NCBI GenBank assembly: GCA_019639175.1
Contig: JAHBSK010000007.1
Span: forward strand, 124,001-188,000
From: Acidobacteriota bacterium
GTDB lineage: Bacteria > Acidobacteriota > Blastocatellia > Pyrinomonadales > Pyrinomonadaceae
Direction of reading: 5' to 3'
DNA length: 64,000 nt
The notes beneath the pieces were generated by a model that searched no databases, had not been told where the DNA came from, and saw nothing but the letters and a program-made list of their open reading frames with translations. The first letter of the stretch is position 1. Each line of letters starts with the position of its first letter. Shown here piece after piece: positions 1 to 7,237 of the stretch. Position numbers and translations under genes: made by a program.

Positions 1-2
1 AG

Positions 3-353
3 ATGAAAGTTCGTTATCAGGCCGACGCCGATCTAAATGAGGACATTGTGAACGGTGTTCGCCGCCGTGTGCCGGAGATAGACTTCAAAACAGCCAGCGA
101 AGCGGGACTGTCAGGAATTGATGATCCGAGTGTTCTGGCTGCCGCTGCCATTGAGAACCGCATCATCGTAACCCACGACCGCAGAACAATGCCGCGTCAT
201 TTCGCGGACTTCGTTAGCCAAAATATATGTCCCGGTGTTTTTGTGGTTTCGCAGCACGCTCCTGTCAGCCAGGTGATAGATGACCTTATCCTGATCTGGC
301 ATGTGACAGAGGCGGTTGAATACGTAAACAGTATTCGCTCGCTGCCTCTGTAA
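3..353 (+). CDS. DUF5615-family PIN-like protein, probable toxin of a DUF433/DUF5615 pair
   Basis: A 116-residue protein of the DUF5615 PIN-like type. It has an acidic start (RYQADADLNEDIV) and a central THDRRTMP segment, as PIN-fold proteins have in place of a canonical nuclease core. Family members are normally encoded just after a DUF433 antitoxin and are assumed to be RNase-type toxins. Here the ATG at 3 overlaps a TGA (4-6), the ATGA junction typical of such pairs, so the missing upstream partner is probably just left of the window. A second, complete DUF433/DUF5615 pair is present at 54618-55210. Toxicity is inferred from the family only. Confidence 0.7.
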   Translation: MKVRYQADADLNEDIVNGVRRRVPEIDFKTASEAGLSGIDDPSVLAAAAIENRIIVTHDRRTMPRHFADFVSQNICPGVFVVSQHAPVSQVIDDLILIWHVTEAVEYVNSIRSLPL

Positions 354-458
354 GATCTAATCATCCGGAAGTATCATCCCTTTGAGCGGAGGGCCAAGAA
401 TCTTTGCCCACACTTGTTGCAATCCTCACTCCAGACTCAAGACTTCAGACTCTTCCTG

Positions 459-2294
459 TCACTTTACCAAACCGTCGCAGCCTGAACGATTCACGAGCAA
501 ACCGGCGTTTGCCTCAAGCAGCCAATACGCACGTTCACGCGAAAGATTGTAGGAACGGCGGTCGTTTTCTGTCCGTGATTCATTTAGGTGCCGGTAAAGA
601 ACCGACATAGTTCTGCACTTGTCATCGCTGCTCATCAAATGAAGGTTTTCCATTAAAACGGGAACCGCGTCATCGCTGAGGCCGACGTTGTAATGGGCGT
701 CGTATTCCCGGCCATGCTGCATCAGTTGGATGTTCTTTCGGGCAATGAAGTCGTCAGGATTCATCAGGTTTGTGCCGCCAAGCACAATGATCGCGGCCCA
801 CAAGGCTCCCCAGGCAAAATTGTTTCGTCTTCCGCGAAGCACCGTCCACCCGAACCACGCAAACACGGCCGCCAGCCACGTAATGACCATCAGCGGATAA
901 AATCGCACGGTCGTCCAGCCGTAACCGAGCGGCCCGGTCAGCAAGACGATCCGCTGAACCGCCGACGCCATGATGACAAAAAGCAATGCGACCTGTACGC
1001 CCGCAAAAATGCGAAAGATCGTCTCGTTCCTTGCATTGTCACGCCTCAGCAGCCAGTGCGATGCCAGAAGTATCGGCAAAACAAGGAACGCCACAACGAC
1101 CAACTCACCAAATCCGCGGCGGGCAAAATCAGCCAGTTTGAGGTCGGGCGTGTTCTGCACCAATTCCATCCCGCCGAAAAGATACGGAAGCTGAAAAATG
1201 ACAAAACTCAGGAACAGAATGTTTACAAGGCCGAGGATAATGACCGTTTCGACCGTGCCGAGCGTAAATGCCTGCGGAAAGCGAGTGTTGTCCCAGTTTT
1301 GCCAGTCGCGTTTTTTTGGTTCTGGTGAGGAAAGAACCACACCGTCACCTGCTGGCGTTATTTCTGCCTCGACATTTCCTGAAAGATCCTCTTCCTTTCG
1401 AGCTTCGCTCTCATTGCAGGCAGGGATGCCTGCGTTCCAGTCGGGCCGGTTTATGTGTTCCAAAACTGTCGCGTTGTCAGGCAGAGGGCCGGGTTCGGTA
1501 ACAGGGTCGGTTGACAGATTTTGGACGAAACCTGTTTCGGACGCCTTAGCGTCCTGTTTTGGTTCCGCATCGGGTTTCGGGATGGGCGATGCTTCGGTGG
1601 GCTGTGCGGCGGATGCCGCGACGGCCGCGAAATGATCGACCAGCGATCCGCGAAAATATCCCGCGACCAGCCACGCAATGGCCGATGTCAGCAGAACATG
1701 TGAAATAACTGTCTCGATATCAAAATTTACAACGCGGTTCGCAAAATCCTCAAACGCCGCGTCCGCCGCCATAAAAAGCGCTCCGAAAACAAGCACCAGC
1801 GGCAACGCAACGGCAAGCCCGCGAAGCACCGAAAAGACGATCCGGCTCAGACGGTTTCCGGGCATTGCTTTCCAGTCGATGTCCGCGCCGAGCAAGATGA
1901 ACGGGCCGAACAGCGATGTAAGCCCCGACCATAAAAACCCGACGGCATAGTGAAAAACACCGGCGATACGCTGGTTTATTCCAAAGTTTGGTAAAACGAG
2001 AATGCCCATGAGAATGATGATCGCGAAAGTGTCATAGACGCGCAGCTCTATCGAATCACGCACAACGAACATCGACGCAAAAAAGATCATCGCCCCTTGC
2101 AGCGACAGCGTCCTCACGGTCAAAAGCTCCGGCCGATGCCGCACGGTGATGAAGATCATCGCCGCCGTAAACACCGCGACAAAAAGGAACGCGTTCACGC
2201 CCCACGGCGTCTGTCTCAGCAGCACATTTCCCAAAAGCCCGACCAAAAAAGCCGTCAGCAATATCTCTAGACCTGTTCGTGTTCGTTCGTTCAT
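459..2294 (-). CDS. DUF4153/DUF4173-type multipass membrane protein
   Basis: A 611-residue integral membrane protein with about ten hydrophobic segments in two blocks (roughly residues 8-215 and 345-500). They are split by a long hydrophilic linker rich in Pro, Glu and Ala. The N-terminal half resembles the DUF4173 family, whose function is unknown. The soluble C-terminus (about 520-611) carries a YNVGLSDDAVP...LMENLHL stretch. The linker contains an in-frame copy of the REP-like palindrome (1416-1438), read as WNAGIPAC, so the linker tolerates insertion. It starts 4 bp after the stop of the small membrane gene 2299-2580, so the two are probably co-transcribed. Confidence 0.75.
   Translation of the reverse strand: MNERTRTGLEILLTAFLVGLLGNVLLRQTPWGVNAFLFVAVFTAAMIFITVRHRPELLTVRTLSLQGAMIFFASMFVVRDSIELRVYDTFAIIILMGILVLPNFGINQRIAGVFHYAVGFLWSGLTSLFGPFILLGADIDWKAMPGNRLSRIVFSVLRGLAVALPLVLVFGALFMAADAAFEDFANRVVNFDIETVISHVLLTSAIAWLVAGYFRGSLVDHFAAVAASAAQPTEASPIPKPDAEPKQDAKASETGFVQNLSTDPVTEPGPLPDNATVLEHINRPDWNAGIPACNESEARKEEDLSGNVEAEITPAGDGVVLSSPEPKKRDWQNWDNTRFPQAFTLGTVETVIILGLVNILFLSFVIFQLPYLFGGMELVQNTPDLKLADFARRGFGELVVVAFLVLPILLASHWLLRRDNARNETIFRIFAGVQVALLFVIMASAVQRIVLLTGPLGYGWTTVRFYPLMVITWLAAVFAWFGWTVLRGRRNNFAWGALWAAIIVLGGTNLMNPDDFIARKNIQLMQHGREYDAHYNVGLSDDAVPVLMENLHLMSSDDKCRTMSVLYRHLNESRTENDRRSYNLSRERAYWLLEANAGLLVNRSGCDGLVK
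1416..1438 (-). repeat. REP-like palindrome inside the DUF4173 gene
   Basis: On the minus strand this reads GGAAC followed by a short hairpin with GCAGGCA and TGCCTGC arms, the same head-plus-hairpin plan as the copies beside the transposase at 6549-7145. It lies in frame in the gene. The 13 bases after the hairpin (forward 1403-1415) match those beside the copy at 2613-2635 except for one base, so the mobile unit may be longer than the palindrome. Confidence 0.8.
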
Positions 2295-2298
2295 AATC

Positions 2299-2580
2299 TT
2301 ATCTGAGATCGCTCCTCATAGCCCTGATAGACGTCTTAAAAATAATGAAAGCCAGCCATAGAAACCCGATCAAGATCCCTGCAAACAACCACAGGACAAT
2401 AAATCCGAAAATGGGAATCGCTATCGCGTCAGATTCAGGCGGAAATTCTCCTGACATAAGCAAGTAATACATATAGGCGGAAAAAACAAACGGTAGAGAA
2501 AGATACCCCAAAAAGAGAGCCATAATAATGGACAAGTTATGCCGTCTCCAGAATGTCCGCATATTTTCATCTGCTTTCAT
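2299..2580 (-). CDS. Small two-helix membrane protein, unknown function
   Basis: A 93-residue protein with two clear hydrophobic segments (about residues 16-40 and 52-83) and basic ends, so probably a two-pass inner-membrane protein. No family recognised. A start at an internal Met seven codons in is also possible. It lies directly upstream of the DUF4173 gene on the same strand with a 4-bp gap, which suggests a shared transcript and possibly a shared membrane complex (inference). Confidence 0.6.
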   Translation of the reverse strand: MKADENMRTFWRRHNLSIIMALFLGYLSLPFVFSAYMYYLLMSGEFPPESDAIAIPIFGFIVLWLFAGILIGFLWLAFIIFKTSIRAMRSDLR

Positions 2581-2612
2581 CTACCAAGTCCTGTTCATGC
2601 TTCGCACTCATT

Positions 2613-2635
2613 GCGGGCAAGGATGCCCGCGTTCC
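2613..2635 (-). repeat. REP-like palindrome, intergenic
   Basis: Minus-strand GGAAC head followed by a hairpin with GCGGGCA- and TGCCCGC-type arms. It lies between the regulator gene 2637-3023 and the small membrane gene 2299-2580. Its flank at 2600-2612 matches 1403-1415 apart from one base. Confidence 0.8.
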
Positions 2636-2636
2636 A

Positions 2637-3023
2637 TTACTTTCCTTTCATAGCGTTTATCAGCGCTTCCATGTGGTCGAGGTATTTCTCCAACGCCTTG
2701 CGGCCTTCTTTCGTGATCTTATATTCGGTCAGCGGCACGCGGTCGAGGAACGATTTTTTGACGGTAAGATAGCCCGCGTCCTCAAGCTTTCGAGCGTGAA
2801 CGCTGATGTTGCCGTCGGTCGTGTCCAAAAGGTTTTTCAGATCGGTGAAGCTCAATTTTTCGTTCGCCGCGAGCGCGCTGATAATGCCGAGCCGCATCCG
2901 CTCGTGAATGATCTTGTCGAGGTCGTTCGAGACCGTCTCAGCCGCACGGGCAACATGAAGTCCCCGCGTCGCTTTCTCTCCGCTTTCCGTGCGGTCTTTT
3001 TTAACTGCCAAATTCTTTGCCAT
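2637..3023 (-). CDS. Winged-helix transcriptional regulator (HTH_34/MarR-like)
   Basis: A 128-residue DNA-binding protein. After a basic N-terminus it shows a winged-helix fold: a helix HERMRLGIISALAAN, then FTDLKNLLDTTDGNISVHARKLE as helix-turn-helix with recognition helix, then the wing YLTVKKSFLDRVPLTEYKIT and a C-terminal dimerisation helix (KALEKYLDHMEALINAMKG). A longer reading frame runs upstream into the neighbouring gene, but the homology and the ATG at 3023 mark the real start. It lies 14 bp downstream of the membrane gene 3038-3661. A regulator of this class paired with a small membrane protein is a common two-gene operon. It may bind the palindrome at 3703-3719. Confidence 0.85.
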   Translation of the reverse strand: MAKNLAVKKDRTESGEKATRGLHVARAAETVSNDLDKIIHERMRLGIISALAANEKLSFTDLKNLLDTTDGNISVHARKLEDAGYLTVKKSFLDRVPLTEYKITKEGRKALEKYLDHMEALINAMKGK

Positions 3024-3037
3024 AAGTCGTATAGGGC

Positions 3038-3661
3038 CTAGCCTCCGTATCTGCGGGCGATGACCGCGCCAAAGACGATGTGTGTCAGCCCAAAGCTGGC
3101 CGCCATAAAGTAATTGCCAAACGCGGCAGGCAATGCGAACGCCGCCGCACCGAACACGATGAAAAGCCAACCCATGACCGGAACCGCCTTTACCGAAAAC
3201 GCTCCGCCCGTCACCACGGCCGCTCCGTAACAGAGCATCCACACCGGAGCCATCACGTCATAATGCTCATGCCGCCACAGCCCGAGCGTTGCGACGACGC
3301 CGGCGACAAGCGGCGGCGTAAAACCAAATGCAAATTTGCGTGCCGGCGTGGAAAAAAGCGACGTGTTCGCTATCTTTGATTTCTGCCACATAGCAAGCAG
3401 CCCTATCGCTGCCGCGAGGAACGCCTCGGTCAGCCAGACGATCAGCCAATTACGCAGATATATCTGCTGTGCGGCGATATATGCCGCCCCGACCGCCGTC
3501 GCTCCCATCAGCATCCCGCCGTAACCCGGAACTGCCGTGAAACTGGTTGACCGCTCCATCGCATCGCGTATGAATTTAAGATTGTCGATGGCGCGGTCAG
3601 AGATATTTACCGGCCCGTCGCCCGCCTCATGCTCTTTTCTGATCGGATGAATATTTGACAT
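3038..3661 (-). CDS. Multipass membrane protein paired with the winged-helix regulator
   Basis: A 207-residue protein with a soluble N-terminal helix (about 25-45, AIDNLKFIRDAMERS) followed by about six hydrophobic segments. This matches the general pattern of membrane proteins encoded with HTH_34 regulators in Acidobacteriota; the function is unknown. The ATG at 3661 is chosen over an upstream TTG at 3700 because that TTG is part of a near-perfect -35 box. With this start the transcript would be almost leaderless. The regulator gene follows after 14 bp. Confidence 0.7.
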   Translation of the reverse strand: MSNIHPIRKEHEAGDGPVNISDRAIDNLKFIRDAMERSTSFTAVPGYGGMLMGATAVGAAYIAAQQIYLRNWLIVWLTEAFLAAAIGLLAMWQKSKIANTSLFSTPARKFAFGFTPPLVAGVVATLGLWRHEHYDVMAPVWMLCYGAAVVTGGAFSVKAVPVMGWLFIVFGAAAFALPAAFGNYFMAASFGLTHIVFGAVIARRYGG

Positions 3662-3671
3662 CGCAAACGGA

Positions 3672-3700
3672 AATATACGCCAAGTAATTCTGTCTGTCAA
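3672..3700 (-). promoter_or_regulatory. Sigma-70-type promoter for the membrane protein/regulator operon
   Basis: On the minus strand TTGACA (3695-3700) is followed after exactly 17 bases by TATATT (3672-3677), a near-consensus housekeeping promoter. The predicted transcription start is about 3665, only a few bases before the ATG at 3661, so the mRNA would be leaderless or nearly so. Confidence 0.75.
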
Positions 3701-3702
3701 GA

Positions 3703-3719
3703 ACTTTACACTATAAAGT
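3703..3719. promoter_or_regulatory. Candidate operator palindrome upstream of the -35 box
   Basis: ACTTTA, five bases, TAAAGT: a perfect 6-bp inverted repeat ending 2 bp upstream of the -35 box. Its position fits a binding site for the winged-helix regulator encoded in the same operon (2637-3023). Binding is inferred from position only. Confidence 0.45.
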
Positions 3720-3772
3720 AGATAAAAATATTTCCGCTCTGTGTGAGCCGCTCCGATAAAGCGCAGTCCTTT

Positions 3773-4648
3773 TTATTTATATTTCCTTGCTTTTTCCCGT
3801 TCGTTCACGACATCGCCGTAATTTTTGACGGGTTCGGCGGATGGGTCTGCGACCAGATACGTCCAGCGGTCGCCCTGGCGAATGAAGTTGCTGCCGTTCC
3901 ATTTATAAACGGTGCGGGTGAAATGCGTTGGGCAGCAAAGCTGGGCGTCGTCGCCAAAGACCTTTCCGGTCTCGACCTCACCAAGCAGAAAGCGGTCCTG
4001 GCCATAGAGTTCGACGACCGTCATCCCGTTCTCAGGACGAATGTCCTTTAGCCCGCCGTCCGTTCGGTCGCCGGTGCGAAACGTCCATATCAGCTCCGGT
4101 TTGCCGTCTTTCCATTCGTAAATGTAGGCGATCTGCGGAATGGCGTTTCCGGCGGTTTCAATTTTGAGAATTACTATTGCCTCGTCCTGTCCGTCGCCGG
4201 TCGCATCGAAATATTTTGTCACAACGTGCGACATCCCGATGCGGCGTTCGGCGCGTAAGCGGGCCTTTTCCTCATCGCTGATGTCCTCGCCCGCCGTTCC
4301 CGGTATTGCCGGAACGCTGCCGCCTTCGAGCGTGATGTCCGTGCCGTCAGGATTTTGCCAGCCGCGAGGGAGCGGATATGTATGATTCAGAAAATCAAAA
4401 TTCGCGAAAGGGGAAACGGTCGAACGAAAGCGGTCATCGGTAAGTTCAGCCTGAAGGTCGGGAAATTCCGGCGTCGGTTCCGGTGTGGGTTCGACCGGCG
4501 GCACCGCGTCTTCCGCGCCCGTTCGCTGAGCGTTTGTCCCGTCGGCAGCGTCGGAGCCGGTCTCGACCTCGGCCCCGCAGCCGGCAAGAAAAAAGATCAT
4601 CGAGGCCGCCATAAAAAAAGCGGCCATTCTGAGATAAAAAAGGGTCAT
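3773..4648 (-). CDS. Predicted lipoprotein, unknown function
   Basis: A 291-residue protein with a lipoprotein signal: a hydrophobic segment ending in the lipobox LAGC (Cys about 24). A low-complexity Pro/Thr/Glu linker follows (VEPTPEPTPEFP), then a soluble domain. The domain contains FDATGDGQDEAIVIL, a DxTGDGxDE pattern like those of VCBS/FG-GAP-type calcium-binding blades, and a later KWNGSNF motif. It is probably anchored in the outer or inner membrane facing the periplasm. No enzymatic residues recognised. It stands as a single gene between ettA and the divergent regulator operon. Confidence 0.6.
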   Translation of the reverse strand: MTLFYLRMAAFFMAASMIFFLAGCGAEVETGSDAADGTNAQRTGAEDAVPPVEPTPEPTPEFPDLQAELTDDRFRSTVSPFANFDFLNHTYPLPRGWQNPDGTDITLEGGSVPAIPGTAGEDISDEEKARLRAERRIGMSHVVTKYFDATGDGQDEAIVILKIETAGNAIPQIAYIYEWKDGKPELIWTFRTGDRTDGGLKDIRPENGMTVVELYGQDRFLLGEVETGKVFGDDAQLCCPTHFTRTVYKWNGSNFIRQGDRWTYLVADPSAEPVKNYGDVVNEREKARKYK

Positions 4649-4724
4649 CGAAAATCAATATATCGCACCGCGTGCGATACCGATCGTTCGGGGGCTAAAG
4701 ACCGGTCAGGCTCCAAAATAAAAC

Positions 4725-6410
4725 TTATGCCCGTGTGAGGTTCCGGTATTTTATGCGGTGCGGCTGGTCTGCATCGTGTCCCAGACGCCGCTTTCTGTCC
4801 GCTTCGTATTCGCTGTAATTGCCGTCAAAGTATTCAACGTGACTGTCGCCCTCAAAAGCAAGTATGTGGGTAGCTATACGATCCAGAAACCAACGATCAT
4901 GACTTATTACGACGGCGCAGCCCGCAAAGTTTTCAAGAGCTTCTTCGAGCGCCCGCATGGTGTTGACGTCAAGGTCGTTCGTCGGTTCGTCCAACAGAAT
5001 AACATTTGCTCCGCTTTTTAGCATCTTTGCCAGATGGACGCGGTTGCGCTCGCCGCCCGAAAGCTGGCCGACACGCTTTTGCTGGTCGCTGCCTGAAAAA
5101 TTGAACCGCGAAACATACGCCCGCGCGTTCATCTCGCGCTTGCCGAGCGTGACAAAATCAAGCCCGTCGGATATTTCGTCAAAAATTGTCTTGTCGGCAT
5201 TGAGGCTGTCGCGTGATTGATCTACATAGCCGAGTTTGACGGTCGGGCCGACTCTGAACGTGCCGCTGTCCGGTTCTTCCTGGCCCGTTATCAGGCGAAA
5301 GAGCGTGGTTTTGCCCGCTCCGTTCGGCCCGATTACACCGACGATGCCGCCGGGCGGAAGCGAAAATTCGAGGTTTTCAAAAAGCAGCTTGTCGCCGTAA
5401 GCTTTTGAAACTCCGTTCGCCTCAATGACCAGATCGCCAAGCCGTTCGCCCGGCGGAATGAAAATTTCAAGGTCTTCCGAACGCTTTTCCGATTCGGTCG
5501 CTACCAGTTTTTCGTAATCATTTATGCGCGCCTTTGATTTGGCATGGCGGCCCTTTGGCGACATCCGTATCCATTCAAGTTCGCGTTCGAGCGTTTTCTG
5601 CCGCTTGTCCTCGGTCTTCTGCTCCTGAGCGAGGCGGTTTTGCTTTTGCTCCAGCCAGCTTGAATAATTCCCTTTCCACGGAATGCCCTCGCCGCGGTCG
5701 AGTTCGAGAATCCAGCCCGCAACGTTGTCAAGAAAATAACGGTCGTGTGTGACGGCGATGATCGTGCCTTCGTATTTTTGCAGGTGCTGTTCAAGCCACG
5801 CGACCGTCTCGGCATCGAGGTGGTTTGTCGGCTCGTCCAGCAGCAGAATGTCCGGCTTTTGCAGCAAAAGGCGACACAATGCAACACGGCGTTTTTCGCC
5901 ACCCGAAAGATTCTTGATCGGTGTGTCCGGCGGCGGACAGCGGAGAGCATCCATCGCCATTTCGAGCCGCGAATCAAGATCCCACGCATCGGCAGCGTCC
6001 AGCTTTTCCTGCACCTCGCCCTGACGTTCGATAAGAGCGTTCATCTCGTCATCGTCCATCGGCTCGGCAAATTTGGCGTTTATCTCTTCAAACTCTTTCA
6101 GCAGATCGACGGTCGATTGCACCGCTTCCTCGACGATCTGCTTCACGGTCTTTGTCTCGTCAAGTTTCGGCTCCTGTTCAAGCAGCCCGACCGAATAACC
6201 TTTGGAAAAAACGACCTCGCCGTTGAACTCCTTGTCCGTGCCGGCAATGATCCGCAGCAGGCTCGATTTGCCCGCCCCGTTCAAACCCAAAACACCGATC
6301 TTCGCTCCGTAAAAGAAAGACAAATAAATGTCCTTTAAAACAGGCTTCTTGTCGTAAAATTTGCTTACTTTGACCATCGAAAAGATGATCTTGTTTGGTT
6401 CTGTACTCAT
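4725..6410 (-). CDS. ettA: ABC-F translation factor EttA (energy-dependent translational throttle)
   Basis: About 561 residues with two ABC ATPase domains and no membrane segments. The first has Walker [10 protein letters not shown], signature LSGGEKRR and Walker [13 protein letters not shown]. The second has [17 protein letters not shown] and [12 protein letters not shown]. The opening [17 protein letters not shown] and the overall length match EttA, which binds the ribosomal E site and gates elongation by ATP/ADP state. I start at the ATG at 6410 because the next residues align with EttA. However, the frame stays open for 44 more codons upstream through the four REP-like repeats, giving a possible (T/P)PAGMLAFHD-type repeat extension. 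No strong Shine-Dalgarno precedes 6410. Confidence 0.9.
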   Translation of the reverse strand: MSTEPNKIIFSMVKVSKFYDKKPVLKDIYLSFFYGAKIGVLGLNGAGKSSLLRIIAGTDKEFNGEVVFSKGYSVGLLEQEPKLDETKTVKQIVEEAVQSTVDLLKEFEEINAKFAEPMDDDEMNALIERQGEVQEKLDAADAWDLDSRLEMAMDALRCPPPDTPIKNLSGGEKRRVALCRLLLQKPDILLLDEPTNHLDAETVAWLEQHLQKYEGTIIAVTHDRYFLDNVAGWILELDRGEGIPWKGNYSSWLEQKQNRLAQEQKTEDKRQKTLERELEWIRMSPKGRHAKSKARINDYEKLVATESEKRSEDLEIFIPPGERLGDLVIEANGVSKAYGDKLLFENLEFSLPPGGIVGVIGPNGAGKTTLFRLITGQEEPDSGTFRVGPTVKLGYVDQSRDSLNADKTIFDEISDGLDFVTLGKREMNARAYVSRFNFSGSDQQKRVGQLSGGERNRVHLAKMLKSGANVILLDEPTNDLDVNTMRALEEALENFAGCAVVISHDRWFLDRIATHILAFEGDSHVEYFDGNYSEYEADRKRRLGHDADQPHRIKYRNLTRA

Positions 6411-6415
6411 AATAT

Positions 6416-6528
6416 GGAACGCCAGCATCCCTGCTGGCGTGTCTTGGAACGCCAGCATCCCTGCTGGCGGGTCATGGAACGCCAGCATCCCTGCTGGCGG
6501 GTCATGGAACGCCAGCATCCCTGCTGGC
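6416..6528 (+). repeat. Tandem array of four REP-like palindromes with a 30-bp period
   Basis: Four nearly identical copies at 6416-6438, 6446-6468, 6476-6498 and 6506-6528. Each is GGAAC followed by a GCCAGCA/TGCTGGC hairpin with a short loop. The units are separated by 7-bp spacers that differ at only two or three bases, so the period is exactly 30 bp, a multiple of three. The array lies directly upstream of ettA and is open in frame with it. There are no unique spacers, so it is not a CRISPR array. Confidence 0.9.
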
Positions 6529-6544
6529 GGGTCTTTAGTCACTC

Positions 6545-6567
6545 GCCGTCAGGGATGACGGCGTTCC
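6545..6567 (-). repeat. REP-like palindrome at the 3' end of the RAYT gene
   Basis: Inverted relative to the four tandem copies. The minus strand reads GGAAC then a GCCGTCA/TGACGGC hairpin. It overlaps the last codons of the transposase gene, encoding its terminal residues, and together with 7178-7199 it brackets that gene. Confidence 0.85.
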
Positions 6568-7145
6568 ATGGCGCTCGAAAATTCCCATTCCTCAGGCAGG
6601 CCGCAGAGTCCGGCCTTTACAGGATTGTTCTCAATGTAACGAACAACCCGCCTATAGTGTTCATCATCACGGATGTAACGGTCAAACGCTTCGCGCATCC
6701 AGAAAGCTCCCTTTCTTCCCAACAATTTGTTTGCCTCGGACGCCGTGTAGGATTTTATCGAATGCATTATCTTTTCATACATATGCCCTTCGAGCGGACG
6801 CAGCAACAGGTGAGCGTGGTTAGGCATTATCACCCATGCGTCCAACCGGTAACGCTCAAGATGGTATTTAAGCAACGCATCCCTGACCATTGTCGCAACA
6901 TCCAGGCGTTTTAGAAAACAGGCGCCGTAGCCTTTGTCGAGATAGCGTTCCGCAAGGATAAATGTCTCGCGTGAAATGTTTTCAGGCTTTCTCAACTCCA
7001 ATTCCTGTTTTATTCGCCGAAGAACATTTTGCGGCAGCGAGTCAAAAAGGCGGAATGTTATAAATTGTGTCCGAAACGGCCCGGCATCGAAATGAGGCAA
7101 ATAGCCTCGTGTGTACCAACCTCTTGGCCCGTTTTTGTCCTCCAT
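6549..7145 (-). CDS. REP-associated tyrosine transposase (RAYT, Y1_Tnp / HUH family)
   Basis: About 198 residues of the Y1 transposase (IS200/IS605-like) superfamily. It has the HUH motif in WVIMPNHAHLLL and the downstream catalytic tyrosine region IMHSIKSYTASEAN. The FWMREAFDRYIRDDEHY and YIENNPVKAGL motifs are characteristic of REP-associated single-copy transposases. Such proteins nick single-stranded DNA at palindromic REP elements. Palindromes of one family lie at both ends of the gene (6545-6567 and 7178-7199), and more copies are scattered through the window. I start at the ATG at 7145, after AGGA-containing sequence; a start at 7175 would run into repeat DNA. The last codons are made from the flanking repeat. 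Confidence 0.9.
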   Translation of the reverse strand: MEDKNGPRGWYTRGYLPHFDAGPFRTQFITFRLFDSLPQNVLRRIKQELELRKPENISRETFILAERYLDKGYGACFLKRLDVATMVRDALLKYHLERYRLDAWVIMPNHAHLLLRPLEGHMYEKIMHSIKSYTASEANKLLGRKGAFWMREAFDRYIRDDEHYRRVVRYIENNPVKAGLCGLPEEWEFSSAMERRHP

Positions 7146-7177
7146 GATCCTGTTTATCCTGTTTAATAATAACATCC

Positions 7178-7199
7178 GCCGGCAAGATGCCGGCGTTCC
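7178..7199 (-). repeat. REP-like palindrome upstream of the RAYT gene
   Basis: Minus strand: GGAAC head, then GCCGGCA and TGCCGGC-type arms with a shorter loop. It is the upstream boundary of the transposase unit, in the same orientation as the copy at 6545-6567. Confidence 0.85.
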
Positions 7200-7237
7200 A
7201 TTTGAAAATCTTTTGAACGCGGCTCTAAAGTCGTGTT

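Noticed and set aside
693-1328. 211-codon open frame on the plus strand
   Set aside because: It lies antisense within the DUF4173 gene, has shadow-type composition (many R, H, Q) and no recognisable motif.
6416-6535. CRISPR-like array with a 30-bp period
   Set aside because: The spacers are only 7 bp and almost identical, each unit is a REP-like hairpin, and no cas genes are present.
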